DNA of 36,951 nucleotides from the NCBI GenBank assembly GCA_019828545.1, contig JACVRA010000443.1, forward strand, positions 1 to 36,951, written 5' to 3'. Below are positions 20,945-31,738 of the stretch, piece after piece. The notes below the pieces were generated by a model that was not told the DNA's origin, made no database searches, and saw only the letters and a list, made by a program, of their open reading frames with translations. Position 1 is the first letter of the stretch. Each line of letters opens with the position of its first letter. Both the position numbers and the translations under genes were made by a program. Source of the DNA: Paracamarosporium sp. OC-R06-R3 (taxonomy: Eukaryota; Ascomycota; Dothideomycetes; Pleosporales; Didymosphaeriaceae).

Positions 20945-22307
20945 AAGCTAGTGCTACACATGCTTGGCATTCATCGGCATCGTGGTCGTCTAAGTAGATA
21001 GGGTTGCGGACCACGTATGCGGATTTGGTGTAAATACAGGTACTCGCATTGCTGTGAAGAAGGGAGCTAGCAGGTCTAAAATATCTGGCCTGAGGATCGA
21101 TAGCAAGTTGGGGTTTGGCCGAGACAATCAAGCGCTCGTATTTTTCAGCATGTTGATAGCACTAATTATAAACAATTCTAAGTAAAAGGTGATATGCAGG
21201 ATGGTGACAGAAGCGCGATAACGCGCTGTGCAGAGGCCGGCCTTGAAGAACTTCGGCACATGCTGCTCTGCGAAGATAGAAGCTAATGTTAAATCCCATT
21301 TGCCATTCGTTGGCCTAAGTCAACGTTAATTGAGCCCGAAAGCAATTGAATGGTTCGACTTCCTGTGCCATCGCCCAAGGCAGGGGCGTCGATAATACTC
21401 TCCTCTTTAGCCCCGACTGTAAAACTGCTGCTGGGTCTGTGTCAATTGGGTGTTCAATGGATGTCGCTACGTTAGTGTAGAAAATAGAGTTGGAAACAGG
21501 AATTATGACACTACATGGTTCAGAAGCAAAGAAACGATCCGGCGCTGCCCACGCTCCTCCACAAGACACCGGACGAGTTCTTCTCCGACATCATCGAATT
21601 GTCCCTTGGTAGTGCAATTTGCAAGACGCTGCGAGGTCAAATGGTAAGCCTGCTCACCTGTACGACGAGTCTTGACAATCGAAGGCTCCAGGGCGATGCT
21701 CGAACCGTGGCGACGAGGCTCACGCTGCACAGTAGCCTTCGCACAGTGCGCCAGAAGTACGCTCCCAAGCTAGATAACGCCATTTCCGATGATATATACG
21801 ATGCTCTATTTGATTCAGATACCGACGATACCCTCGTGCTTCTACCCCAGCGTCTTCAGGAACATGCACATCATCTTCATGCGCATTTCTGTACATATTC
21901 TACTGTTCGACCTCCTTGATCTCACAAGAACAAAGCAAACGATACAAATTCTCTTCGATACTATGCGAAAAGCCCCAATAGACGCAGAAAAAGGTCCAGC
22001 TGGTTGATCGAGCACATGCGTGCTTACCAAAGGCTTTGCATAGATTATCATTCCTCATCTCCATATTCTTAGACATGACGAAGAGTGTCAAGAGACAGAA
22101 AAAATGCATCTCCTAGTAGACTCAACTCCACAGTTCACTTCATTCACAACCAAACTTCTCAGCACCCATGAGCGTCACAAAATATCATTGATCGGTGTTC
22201 TCCGGTCTAGGTTGGACCGTCAAGATCATTCAAGCATAGCAAGCAATAAAAAGGCAACTATATACACGAACAGAAGTGCTCCCACTCATCCCCGTCCAAA
22301 CACGCCC
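20945..22307. other. Mostly non-coding; one weak plus-strand frame
   Basis: A 134-codon frame at 21515-21919 (plus) encodes a charged, protein-like sequence with LHKTPDEFFSDIIELSLG and DNAISDDIYDALFDSDTDD. It has no known domain and I rate it at about 0.25 as a gene. 21930-22307 is the 3' flank of the GH43 gene. A GCGCGATAACGCGC palindrome-like string lies near 21211. Confidence 0.35.
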
Positions 22308-23331
22308 TTATACAACGGGCCACCCGCTCGAGAAATCAATCTTGTTGATACCAAACTGCTTCTGGCCATCGCCGTACCCAATGCGCGTATCAACATAGTG
22401 GTAGTACAGCACAGGGCCAAGCGTAGGATCCCAGTAGACGCCCTGGCCACCGGGGCCATAGACCCAGCCGTGGCTCTCAAGCACCGTGGTGCCACCGCCA
22501 TTAGTGCAGCTCACGCCGCTCTTGTCGACGAAGCCACCGGTCGCGCTGGTAGAGCGGCACACCTGGATCTTGTACTCTGCGCCTGCGGCGGGCTTGCTCG
22601 TGTCGAAGCCGCAGCATTGACCGACGCTGAAGAAGAGGTAGTGGTAGTTGCCGTTCTTGGTGATGAAGGCGGCTTCCTGGGCGTGCGTGCCGGACGGCTT
22701 GTACGCGATTCTGGTCGACGTAGAGCCTGAGGCGACGGTTAGGGGTGGGTTGTTCATCTTCACGCTGTAGAGGTCGCCCCAGAAGGAGCCGAAGGACATG
22801 ACGATGTTGCTGCCGTCGTAGTAGGCGGCGCCGTCGATGGCGTTGTAGGCACTGCCGGCCTTGGAGGAGATTCCTGTGGCGCCGTGGTCCGTCCACGTGT
22901 CGAGGTTGGTTGAAGTCGCAACACCGATGGCCGAGCTTTGAGACCCGAAGCTGGAGACGGAGTAGAAGAGGTAGTAAGTGTCGCCGAACTTGGTCACGTC
23001 GGGCGCCTGTGGGACAGTCTGTTAGTTCTTGTGGTGCCTGGTCTGGGTCTTGGATGATACATACCCAGAGGTCGTCTTTGCCAGCCAGGTTGATCTTTGA
23101 GCCGGCGGGAATAGCAGCACCAAGATACGTCCAAGGTCCATTGATAGTTTTCGCGCTGTGGATAGCAATCTTGCCTCCAGTAGAGAAACGGTAGTACCTC
23201 CCATCAGAATCGCGACGAATGAGCGCGGGGTCGTGGGCGTTGTTGCAAACGCCACTGCAGGTCATGGGGTTGCCATAGCCATAAACGGTAGCAGCAAGTC
23301 CCGCCAGGGAAGCAATGATAGAAGTCTTCAT
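22308..23331 (-). CDS. Secreted GH43 family arabinan endo-1,5-alpha-L-arabinanase
   Basis: Two exons, 23331-23065 and 23006-22308, are joined in phase 0 across a 58-nt intron (donor GTATGT, branch CTAAC, acceptor CAG). They encode 321 residues, the normal length for single-domain arabinanases. The protein starts with a signal peptide ([18 protein letters not shown]), so it is secreted. The five-bladed propeller landmarks are present: Asp34 in [11 protein letters not shown] (general base), Asp147 in [10 protein letters not shown] (pKa modulator) and Glu200 in HAQEAAFI (general acid). SVGQCCGF and [13 protein letters not shown] are also typical. The enzyme would cut alpha-1,5-arabinan side chains of plant pectin. 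GH43 also contains xylosidases and arabinofuranosidases, but the short length and these motifs favour arabinanase. It appears intact. Confidence 0.92.
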
Positions 23332-24431
23332 CTTGCCAGGTACTTGAAAACGAGAGCGAGTGATTGACCCAAAGGCTGAAGAAACACAAGGTAGCGGGCA
23401 GACAGCCACTACAAATACTCACGATATCTATCTACCCTTTTGCACAATAGGGACAAGTGGGTCGCCAGTTGTGGCTTGCCTCCCGAAATTTCGGTATTCA
23501 TGGAGAAATGCTGTTAGCGTTGGCCAATCTGAATGGTGGAAACAGAATCATTTCAGGGCGTGCCAGTCCGCGGACACACCGAGACGGAGAATTTCGCCCT
23601 GTTCCTACTACAAGTGCCGGCATGGGAATCTAAATTATATTGGCGGGGTACGCATGACTTCCAGGCAGATGCAAAGGCTCCGTGATTTCGTTTGTCAGTG
23701 ATTGTGTGTAAATTCCCAAGAGATGTTGAGCGCAAATCTGTGGATGGTGGAAAGCAGAGTACCTGCGTTGTGGCGTGAGGATGGTATCCCTGTACAGATC
23801 GTTTCACACGTGCTCCCAGTAGTGTGTTTCAGATAGGGCTGTTGGCAATCAAGTTGTCTTATGCTATCGACCTCGGTGTTTGTTCCTAATCCGCTTAGAC
23901 TCAAAACGAAAACTCGCCTCCTAGGGCCATTGTTTAATAGCATCCAGACCAAGATAGCGTCCAGACCAAACGCTATGAGCGTTATGACACAGCGAGCAGG
24001 CCTGGCGGCGTCGAACATCTAGAAGTAAACATAGCCTTTCAGAATGCCCATCTGCGATGAACAAGTACTAATGCAGATCGTATCTAATAGGTCCGCCTTG
24101 TATCTACTGTAAAGTATTGCCTTGCGAGCACAGATGTTCATTGACGGAACACGGATGACAGCGGCTGCGCGCTCGCGTCGGGCCGGGGGCTACACACGAT
24201 ATATGGCAGGGCTTCCATGTCGACAACAATCTTCACGGGCATCGGATGGAGGCTAGTACACAGCTATGGGCTGTTCTTCGAGCACGGGTCCTCTACCGTT
24301 TGTGTCGCGCACAAAGATATCCTCCTATTTGTCTATTAGGCTAGTAGAAAAACTGGGCTCTCCCCACTTTACTAGATGGTGAACGCGTGAAGAGTTGCAA
24401 TGAGAGACAATAAATTTGCGAGTGGAAGCTC
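23332..24431. other. Intergenic; no supported gene
   Basis: It contains the presumed GH43 promoter (about 23332-23500). Small open frames (23360-23701 plus, 23695-24018 minus) have no recognisable content. 24020-24430 shows nothing beyond short frames with many stops. Confidence 0.45.
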
Positions 24432-25181
24432 ATTCCCGTCCAAGGAGTTGCGCCAGTTGGCAATCATACGAACTCTTTAGCACAAGCCGCCCGTTGCTTG
24501 ATACTCGTGCCAGACGGAACGCACACACAAGGCAACGTCTCACCGAGAATCAAGGAGGAAGACGCTGAGAAGCACGCGCAATTACTAGTTACCCGTGTTT
24601 TGGACGCCCGCTTCGTCCTAACACAGCTTAGAAGCCTTGAAGTGGTCCAGGAACTGGTTCCCAATGCAACACGCCCGTTCAACATAGAGAAGGCAGCCGT
24701 CTTCGGACACTCATTCGGCGGCGCAACAGCCGTTTCCGCACTCATGTAAGACACGCAGTTCAAAGGTGCGATGAACATGGACGGCTCACAATACGGATCT
24801 TTGGTGAAGACTGAGCGACCTGTGGTCCTCTTTGGTCGTGGAGAGCCCGATGCGCGCAATCGCCACAACAATCCTACCTGGGAGCACTTATCCAAGCATC
24901 TCGAGTGTTTGAGGGAGATCAATCTGAATAATAGCGCGCATAATACATTTAGCGACTTGCCGCTAATATTCAAACTCGGAGGGATTGAGAATGCGGGTTT
25001 CGCAAGGGAGCTGGCGGGGATTTTGGATGGGGAAAGGTCGTTCGATGTTATGCTGGCATACATCAAAGACTTTACGGACTTGGTTTTGAACGATGGTAAA
25101 GGCCTGCTATACGAAGAGATGAGTAAGGAGTATCCTGAGGTTGGGCTCATGCCAAAGTTTTGTTCCTCAGCGTCCTGTTAA
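24432..25181 (+). pseudogene. PAF-acetylhydrolase-like alpha/beta hydrolase, truncated and interrupted
   Basis: The frame starting near 24432 reads VQGVAPVGNHTNSLAQAARC, then LVPDGTHTQGNVS. The usual stretch between them (the TIDHPYD-type segment) is missing. Next come GHSFGGATAVSALM, with the nucleophile Ser in a GxSxG elbow, then a TAA at 24747-24749, MNMDGSQYG, VVLFGRGEPD and SAHNTFSDLPLIF, whose His is the probable catalytic His. The gene ends at TAA 25179-25181. The stop sits where a Gln is plausible (CAA to TAA). There is no start codon, signal sequence or N-terminal third. The intact family cleaves short acyl esters. This copy is almost surely dead. Confidence 0.78.
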
Positions 25182-25922
25182 ATGCCCATAAAAAACCCAG
25201 CGTCTGTCTTGGTCAGTGAATAGTATCTTGAGTCATCTCGTACTTGCCCCCTTATCATGTGGCTTTGAACACGGCAACATACGCGCATCTCAGTGGTCAG
25301 ACGCGAAGAGCCACATCTACAAGGTGCCTGCACGAAAAACCAACCATCCTTCCAAAATGCGTCAAACGCAGCGGGATGTGATATTTCAATGGTATGGGAT
25401 ATCATCACTGGATTTCACATTAGTGAGTGTTTCAAGAGCAACTGTACATACAAAGTGTCTGCTGCCTCGCAGTTCCCCATGGCTGCGATTCATCGGCACC
25501 GCTTCAACAACCCGATCTCGACACTGTTGACCCATCACGAGACTATGATGGTCCTAGCCAATCAACTTTGGACGAAACAAAATGATCAAATCAGCTTCCG
25601 TTGATTGAATGGTTTCTTGTACATACAAAGCATAGACAACTGGCGTCATGCATCTTGGAGTCATCTCAATCTTCGCACGGTTCCCCATCCAAACGCCGGG
25701 CCGAGTCGTGTTGCTATGGACAACTCAAGCAGAAGACATAGCCATCAAATGTGTTGATATACAATGAAGTTGTCGTTAACGTTAAAATTACTATACGTAG
25801 GAGAAGACGAGCCTGCATTCGAACCTCCCGTCCCAAAAGAGTGAGTGCACATGGTATCTCGAAAACAAACGCTGAAACGCCGCCTAGAAGTAGAGAATGG
25901 TTGTGAAGGTCAGCGTAGCTGT
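25182..25922. other. Non-coding spacer between convergent genes
   Basis: This is the 3' flank of both the hydrolase remnant (plus) and the tetraspanning protein (minus). Short frames at 25216-25530 and 25293-25604 overlap in different frames and lack features. A GGTTCGAATGC string (minus, near 25815) resembles a tRNA T-loop, but the rest of a cloverleaf is absent. Confidence 0.4.
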
Positions 25923-27095
25923 TCACATGGCCGTACCCTTCCCCTTCCCATCATACACATACTCGTCCAGGTCCTGCTGCCCCTGCGGTGCCACGCCTGC
26001 ATACCCGACCCCGTCATGCTGTTGAGGGGGTGGGTAGTATGTCTGTGGAGGCGCTTGCAGAGGCGACCGTGGCGTCTGTGCATAGTATTCCTGCGTACCG
26101 CCCTGTAGCTCGTTGAACGCTCTTGTCCTAGGGGTAACGGGTGTTTTCGACCACGGTGCGTTACCGGTTGCGGTGCCTGGGGTCCTTGGCAGCTGCTGCA
26201 ACTCCCACATGTGCTGCCACTGCTCTTCGGCGGACATATCCTGGTCGTATGGAGACGAAGCGTAGAGCTCCTTTTCTGCCTTCTTCTCTGCTATTTTGGT
26301 CTCATGTGCAGCGCGGGCTTCGGCCGTGGGGATCAGACTCCAGACGGTTATTACGAGGAAGACTACGTATGTTACCCTAGACCACACGGTCAGTCTTGTA
26401 TTTACGCTGAGATTGTGCAGTGGCAAGAAGGGAAGCTCACAGCATGATGATGGAGACGGCGAAGGCGGATTTAGCCTGCTGGCAGTAACCGCGGACGGTC
26501 TTATCGGACACAATGTTACAATTCTTAGTAATGTACCACGGGGCACCCTTGTTCTGATGGGCGGGATCGACGGTATCGGGCGCGGTTTGAAGGTAGAGGG
26601 AAACGGCCCAGAGCGCGGCGAGAGAGACATGTAGTAGGAGTGAGAGGATGGGGTAGAAAATGTGCAGGAGGTAGAGGGTGAATTTGATGAGGTAGAAGAA
26701 CATGCACACTACGCCAATGTACATATTGTAGTTTGTGTTCCTGAGTTCATGTTAGCACATCTGTGCCCCGGAATTGATGCCTTTCCCTAAAACGTTGATC
26801 CCCTCGAGCTCGGTACACGCAGCGTGTAAGAATGTATAGGATACAATACTCACAGACTACTCCACACGACCGGTGTCTCCACTTTCTGGAAATTATACGC
26901 CGCATAGGCGATCTTTGACGGATCGCTGTTGAATCCCATTTCTCCGCCTGTCCGCCACAGAATCGTGCGGTATGTATTCGGGGCCGCGATGCCGAAGAGT
27001 GCCAGGTTCGCTACCGTGAACGGAAACTCGAAGATGATGAGCCCTAAGACGAACTTTGGCATGCGCCATTTGCGCGGGAGGAAGAAGCGGCCCAT
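25923..27095 (-). CDS. Tetraspanning (MARVEL-like topology) membrane protein, function unknown
   Basis: Three exons, 27095-26854, 26740-26441 and 26376-25923, with introns of 113 nt (donor GTGAGT, branch GCTAAC, acceptor CAG) and 64 nt (donor GTGAGC, branch CTGAC, acceptor TAG), encode 331 residues. Four hydrophobic segments are seen. One starts near residue 14 (FVLGLIIFEFPFTVANLALF), two are close together after the first intron (YIGVVCMFFYLIKFTLYLL and LLHVSLAALWAVSLYL), and the last spans the second splice site (FAVSIIMLVTYVVFLVITVW). Between helices 3 and 4 lies a loop with a Cys pair (KNCNIV, RGYC). The tail is hydrophilic, with a Glu/Lys-rich part and then Pro/Gln/Tyr-rich sequence, likely cytosolic. 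Topology resembles fungal MARVEL-type proteins; the family is inferred. It appears intact. Confidence 0.83.
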
Positions 27096-28362
27096 GGCGG
27101 AGGGTGCGGTGTCGAGGGGAGGATGAAAGGAAGTCGAGACGGCTCAGTTCTCGCGGGACGGTGTCGAAGCGACTCGAATGCGCGCGGCGCAGTTGGGGGC
27201 GAGCTGGGCCGTACTGGGGCGTATACGAGGTGAGGTATGTGTCTGGGGTCGTCGTGGTGCTCGTTCACCGCTCGTCGTCGTCGCCGTCGTCAACGGGCGT
27301 CGCACAGTCTCTCGTCGCACGCTCCAGAGCGGGATCGTATCGCACAACAGCACAAGGCTCGAGCAGCGCAGGGCAGCTCTTAAAGGCGTCTTCAGCCAAA
27401 ATCCACGCTCGCGCTTACAGGCCGGGCCAGCCAGCAACAGCGCGCCTGGAGCCGCTGAGTGGATGTTCGGTTCTGCCCATCACAGCGCGGCGTGGCGTCA
27501 AGTCACCAATCACACCCCGCAGAAGGCTTATCCGCCCTGCAGCATCCCTGAGCGCCGCAGCACGCACACGCAGATGTGATTCGGCCGGAAAAGGAAGGGC
27601 AATATGTGTCGCCATGGTCATTGGAGGCCATGCGGGTGAGATTATGGGGCCGTGGTGCACACTTGTTGGTCGACTGCGAGGCTACCCGTGCCCGTACCCG
27701 CGCCCGCGCCTAAGGTGGAACCAGAGGTGACAATGGCACGAGCGTCGGGAGACGTCTCTATCATCTTCATCTTGTCGGGGCGCTTAAGGGTTACCATGCA
27801 CTGTGATGGTCCTACCAATAGCGCTTGCATCTCTCCAACTGCACTTCAGGACATAAGCTCGATCCCAGCATACTCCTCGCTCATCGCTTCATATGGGAGC
27901 TACAGAGAACAGGACTCTGGATTGTTGACCGAATCTTTAAACATATCAAGTACGATATGAAACGAGCTCTGTGGAATGGTTGAGTCCTGGAGAGGCTCAA
28001 TTCACGTACCCTTCGATTGCGTTATTGAAGTCAGTTTGGCTCCAGCATTCCGTATCACTGTTGATTGTCAGAAGTTGTCATCATTTCAAACAGGCCAATG
28101 CGTTCTCTGTAGGGAACTCGAGCGTGAGATTCAGCGACTGGAGGCTGCGCTTGATACTTCACAGAAGACTTGCTTATGTAACCATCACATGACATTGTAC
28201 TAAATAATACTAACGATCGTAACGTCGATTATCTTTGATCAAGTCTAGATGTGCTCATTCCCCCTTCTGAAAGTACTCTGGCCCATCAATGGCAACGAAC
28301 TGCAGCAAGCTTTAGCATTCTGTCTCGTTCGTACCTTCTCTCACTTACTGGTAGGCACCAAA
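27096..28362. other. GC-rich promoter region and gene-free spacer
   Basis: 27096-27640 is GC- and CpG-rich and probably holds the promoter and leader of the tetraspanning gene. Several long open frames there (27056-27730, 27178-27579 plus; 27144-27437 minus) are explained by composition. 27976-28203 (plus) could encode a 75-residue peptide with ELEREIQRLEAALDTS in heptad spacing, but it lacks support as a gene. Confidence 0.4.
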
Positions 28363-28605
28363 CTATCGTTGCGAGTTCTGAGAACTTGGAGGAGTTTGCG
28401 CGTTGCAGGCAGGACACATCCCTGGCAAGTCTCGGTCTTGAGCATCAAGAACTCGTGGAAGATCTCGAAGGTTGCCGCTTGGTGGTACACAGACAGCCTG
28501 GTTCGGGCGGGCAAGGGCCGCGGTACATCTTTGATAAGCATAGACGTAAAGGTGGCCGGAAACACCACCGCAGCCTTCAAAATGTTGCACAAGTTGTTCA
28601 CACAT
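28363..28605 (-). CDS. Possible small Cys-rich protein (hypothetical)
   Basis: ATG at 28605 opens an 80-residue frame beginning MCEQLVQHFEGCG. It has Cys at spacing like that of many short fungal zinc-binding-like proteins (CEQLV..EGCG..YQRC..VCVP..GMCPACN). It ends in a Gln/Ser tail and has no signal peptide or intron. Similar short proteins are common near repeats in Dothideomycetes and have no known role. The opposite-strand frames at 28249-28688 are less protein-like, but the choice of strand is not certain. Confidence 0.42.
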   Translation of the reverse strand: MCEQLVQHFEGCGGVSGHLYVYAYQRCTAALARPNQAVCVPPSGNLRDLPRVLDAQDRDLPGMCPACNAQTPPSSQNSQR

Positions 28606-30343
28606 TGCGTTGTGGAGTCAAGATGACAGAAAATACTTCGTGGCGATGGGTAAAAGAACTTGGAAGTCGTCAGCGGGGTTGTTGGTGAGCCTTATCACAG
28701 GACCTCAGCCAGCCTTACAGCGAACCAGAACTCCGTAGCAATAGTATAAGATTCCATGACCTATATGAAGTTGTTTACGAACTTGGACCACTAGTATAAG
28801 CTTAGTGTCAGTTCTGTATAACATAAAGCCTGTTTTTGCTAAAAAGAAAGCCCTCGTAGATTCCATATTGGTCCGATACAAGGTACAGCGATACGATGTG
28901 AAACGCTACGAGGCTTAGGCTCGTGTAATTGAGCGTTTCCAGTCTAAAATATGCCTGAAAAGGGAGGTCGTACGGAATTTGTTCTTTATCCCGCATAAAT
29001 GCATATTGAATGCCTAAACCGGCCAGATGTCTCACCGATCACTCTCGATTAGATCGGACGATCGTGTTGGTGCCTGTGTAGCTGACGCTACAAAACAGAA
29101 GAAATTTGATTTGCTTCATGCTATATGATAGCATAATACAGCCATGTCCCAATACCGACCTGGCCAAATCGACGATGCTAATTTGACATACTTCTACACT
29201 ACCTAAAACACACAGCATAGAGCCTATTATCGTCTAACAAAGCCCAAGGAAGGGTTCCCGTCCGGATTTTACGCATCTGAAAGGTTGAAGCGATCCCTTA
29301 GTAAACATGGACTTTGCTCTGACGCGAGAGCGAGAGCGAGTGCCAACGCACAGGCAACACCAAACATCAGGCTGAGCACTGCTGACTATGTGGTACAGCC
29401 GCCCCCAACGATCGATGGTCATGACCCAACGAAAAGTCGCAAGTTTGCCAAGGAAGTACATGTTGGAAACCTCATAACTCCAATGACAAAAGCACAATTG
29501 GCGTCTATCATCTACCAAACGCCTATCGGCAATAAGCTAGCCACTCTGGGGTATTTAGCTCGAAGTGACTGTGATAACGGTATCATCGGAAGCTTAAGCT
29601 TGTTGGCGAGTTCCGTGGCCAACGATTCATCAAGGGTAACTCACCTCTCTATCTTAACTACCTTCGAACTCCAGTATAGAATAATGCGACACTCTAATGT
29701 TTTATGCAGGATAATACCATCCAGCCAATGTTAGTTCATAATGGCATCAATTCAGGACACATGAAATGATTTTACCTTGCAGTCCATCCACGATTGAGAA
29801 CATGCGCAATCCTAGGTAGTCCAAAGCGTGACGCTCTCGTAAGTACTAAAGCAGCAGCGTGCCTAGCGACGTTGACAAGAGCAGGTGGTCGCGGGCGTCA
29901 CTTTACACCTTTCAAACCACGTTCCAGCACTTGAATACTCAGCAAATCAACCTGAGTTTTGCCTCGGTTGATTTTGAAAATGGTTAGCATCATACATCAA
30001 CCTAGGACTTACTAGCCCCAGCCCAACTAACCCCAATCCTATTCACACCAACCCTATCATAGTCCTTTAAGCGAGTGAATACACCTGATGAAGTCATTTT
30101 TATATAAGTAACTTTCCTCTGTAGGTAAACTCAAAAAGCCGTTGGTTGTGGCGGAAACAGATACCCGGTTTTCTTCTTTTCCGACATTTTTTTTTTGAAA
30201 TTACTGTTTCCGGAAGCCTTGGCGTTTGTGTCGTGGTATCTACGGCCTTCGCACCCACATTCATTCGAATCATCCAGCCCAGCCAGTTCCAACATCTCCA
30301 CTCACAACCCCAAGAAACCTTCCCTCATATTCCAACCACCACC
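28606..30343. other. No supported gene
   Basis: 29285-29734 (plus) is a 149-codon frame with no recognisable domain. 28808-29035 (minus) has none either. 30000-30060 is rich in CCCCA/ACCCCAA-like motifs, and a T10 run occurs at 30187-30196. 30146-30343 is the 3' flank of the decarboxylase gene. Confidence 0.4.
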
Positions 30344-31738
30344 TTACCTACTCTCTTTCACAACCGCCAACTTTGCCCTCACAGGAACGTTTTCCTCCCC
30401 CCCTAGTTCCGGGAACCCCTCCAACTCAAAACCCTTCTTCAAGATAACACAATGCGTACTCCCTCCATAATGAAACATGCCAATCTCATCCCCCTTTTGA
30501 ACATGCTGGCCCTCCTTCACCGTAATCTCGCAGGTGCTCACCTCCGTCATCCCAATACCCAGGAAACACACCAACCCAATATCTTCATTATCCGCTTCGA
30601 AGAAGATAATAGCGCGCGTTGCCGTAGCGGTGAGGTACCCCTGGCCGTTCGTCTCGCCGCCTTGATTAATCTCGTTGGTCGCCGGGTCGCCTAGCCCTTC
30701 GAAGAGCGGCTCGGAGAAGTACGTCCCATCTTTCACGTAGGCTTTCTTTATGATACCTGACACGGGCGCGTGCCAGCGGTGGTAGCTCAGCGCGGAGAGA
30801 AACGCCTGGTATATCGTGCCGCCGATGAAGTGCGTGTGCAGCGGGTCCTGATCCAGCATGTCGAGGAGGCTGTACGGCTGGCCCTTCATCCAGAAGCGGT
30901 CGCGGACGGACACGTTGCGCGCGACGTTGTAAGGCCTGGACTCGCATGCGTTCGCGATGATGGTGTCGTCGTCTGGAGATGCAACGGGCCGCTTGTCCTC
31001 GTGCATGTGCCGCGTGAAGAAGTCGTCCCAGGATTTGAACCCGTGGTGCTCCTTGCTTGGATCGCATTTGAATAGTTCTTCGAATTTGTAGGTTGTTTTG
31101 CCGACGTTGGCGGTGGCGGCTAGGTCTTCGGTGCCGTGGGAACTGAACCAGCCGATGGAGTCGTTTCCGAGGACGTATGCTGAGGCAGGGCTGGAAAGGT
31201 ACTCGGCCCAGGCGTTCAGGACTTTCTTGATCATCTTGTTTACTTCCGGGTCTAGGAAGAATGCGAAGCCGGAAGGTGTGCCCATGGGCCAATCGAGGAT
31301 GGCGTTGAAGGGTGTGCCAACCATACCGATGCCGTAGGAGCGGTCGCTCCACTCGGGCGCGGTGGTTAGGATATGATTGAAGAGCATGAGCATGTGCTCG
31401 TAGTCGCGGACTTGCTTGTGACCTGTAGGGTCGTTGGAGTAGGGCTTTTTGGAAGGTATTTGCTCGAACATGGAGGAGACAAGAAGGTAAATGCGTGTGT
31501 TGTTTTCGATAAGGGACTTGAATTCTTTTATGACTGGGTGGTATTCCTTGGGGTTTGCGTCGACCTTCTCGATAACGCTGTCCATCCAGTCTTTATGGAT
31601 GCGGTGATCTGTCGGGAGCCATTGGCCAGGTCCAAGAAGTGTCGGTCATGGTCGAGCGAACTTGCAGGAGCTGATAGTGTTTTACCGATGCATGCGGTAT
31701 TCCTGAGGTACATCCTCGACTTTGTTTTGGTGAACCAT
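30344..31738 (-). CDS. Phosphatidylserine decarboxylase-like protein (PsiD-type), 5' end uncertain
   Basis: The frame from ATG 31585 to the stop at 30344 encodes 413 residues. An N-terminal PSDC-type region (HPVIKEFKSLIENN, MFEQIPSKKPY) is followed by the decarboxylase core (GFKSWDDFFTRHM, ACESRPYNV, YHRWHAPVSG, EADNEDIG, GMTEVSTCEITV). The self-cleavage site is FHYGGSTHC; Ser about 376 would become the pyruvoyl group. This is the soluble fungal branch that includes PsiD, the tryptophan decarboxylase of psilocybin synthesis. It lacks the membrane or C2 parts of true phosphatidylserine decarboxylases, so an amino acid substrate is possible. The conserved frame continues upstream (GPGQWLPTDHRIHKDW) and reaches a plausible MVHQNK start at 31738, but TAA (31684-31682) and TGA (31648-31646) lie between. 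No AG acceptor fits. Alternatively a short exon from ATG 31713 splices to 31607 or so. Confidence 0.85.

Noticed and set aside
22104..22730. 208-codon plus-strand frame opposite the GH43 gene
   Set aside because: It is a shadow of the GC-rich GH43 exon; its Ala/Val-rich content comes from the complementary codons.
25800..25870. Possible tRNA (GGTTCGAATGC on the minus strand)
   Set aside because: There are no matching acceptor, D or anticodon stems around it.
27056..27730. Long plus-strand frames in GC-rich DNA upstream of the tetraspanning gene
   Set aside because: High GC lowers stop frequency; the frames overlap in several phases and show no domain.
30666..31352. 228-codon minus-strand Arg/His-rich frame inside the decarboxylase gene
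   Set aside because: It is a second-frame shadow of the decarboxylase coding sequence.
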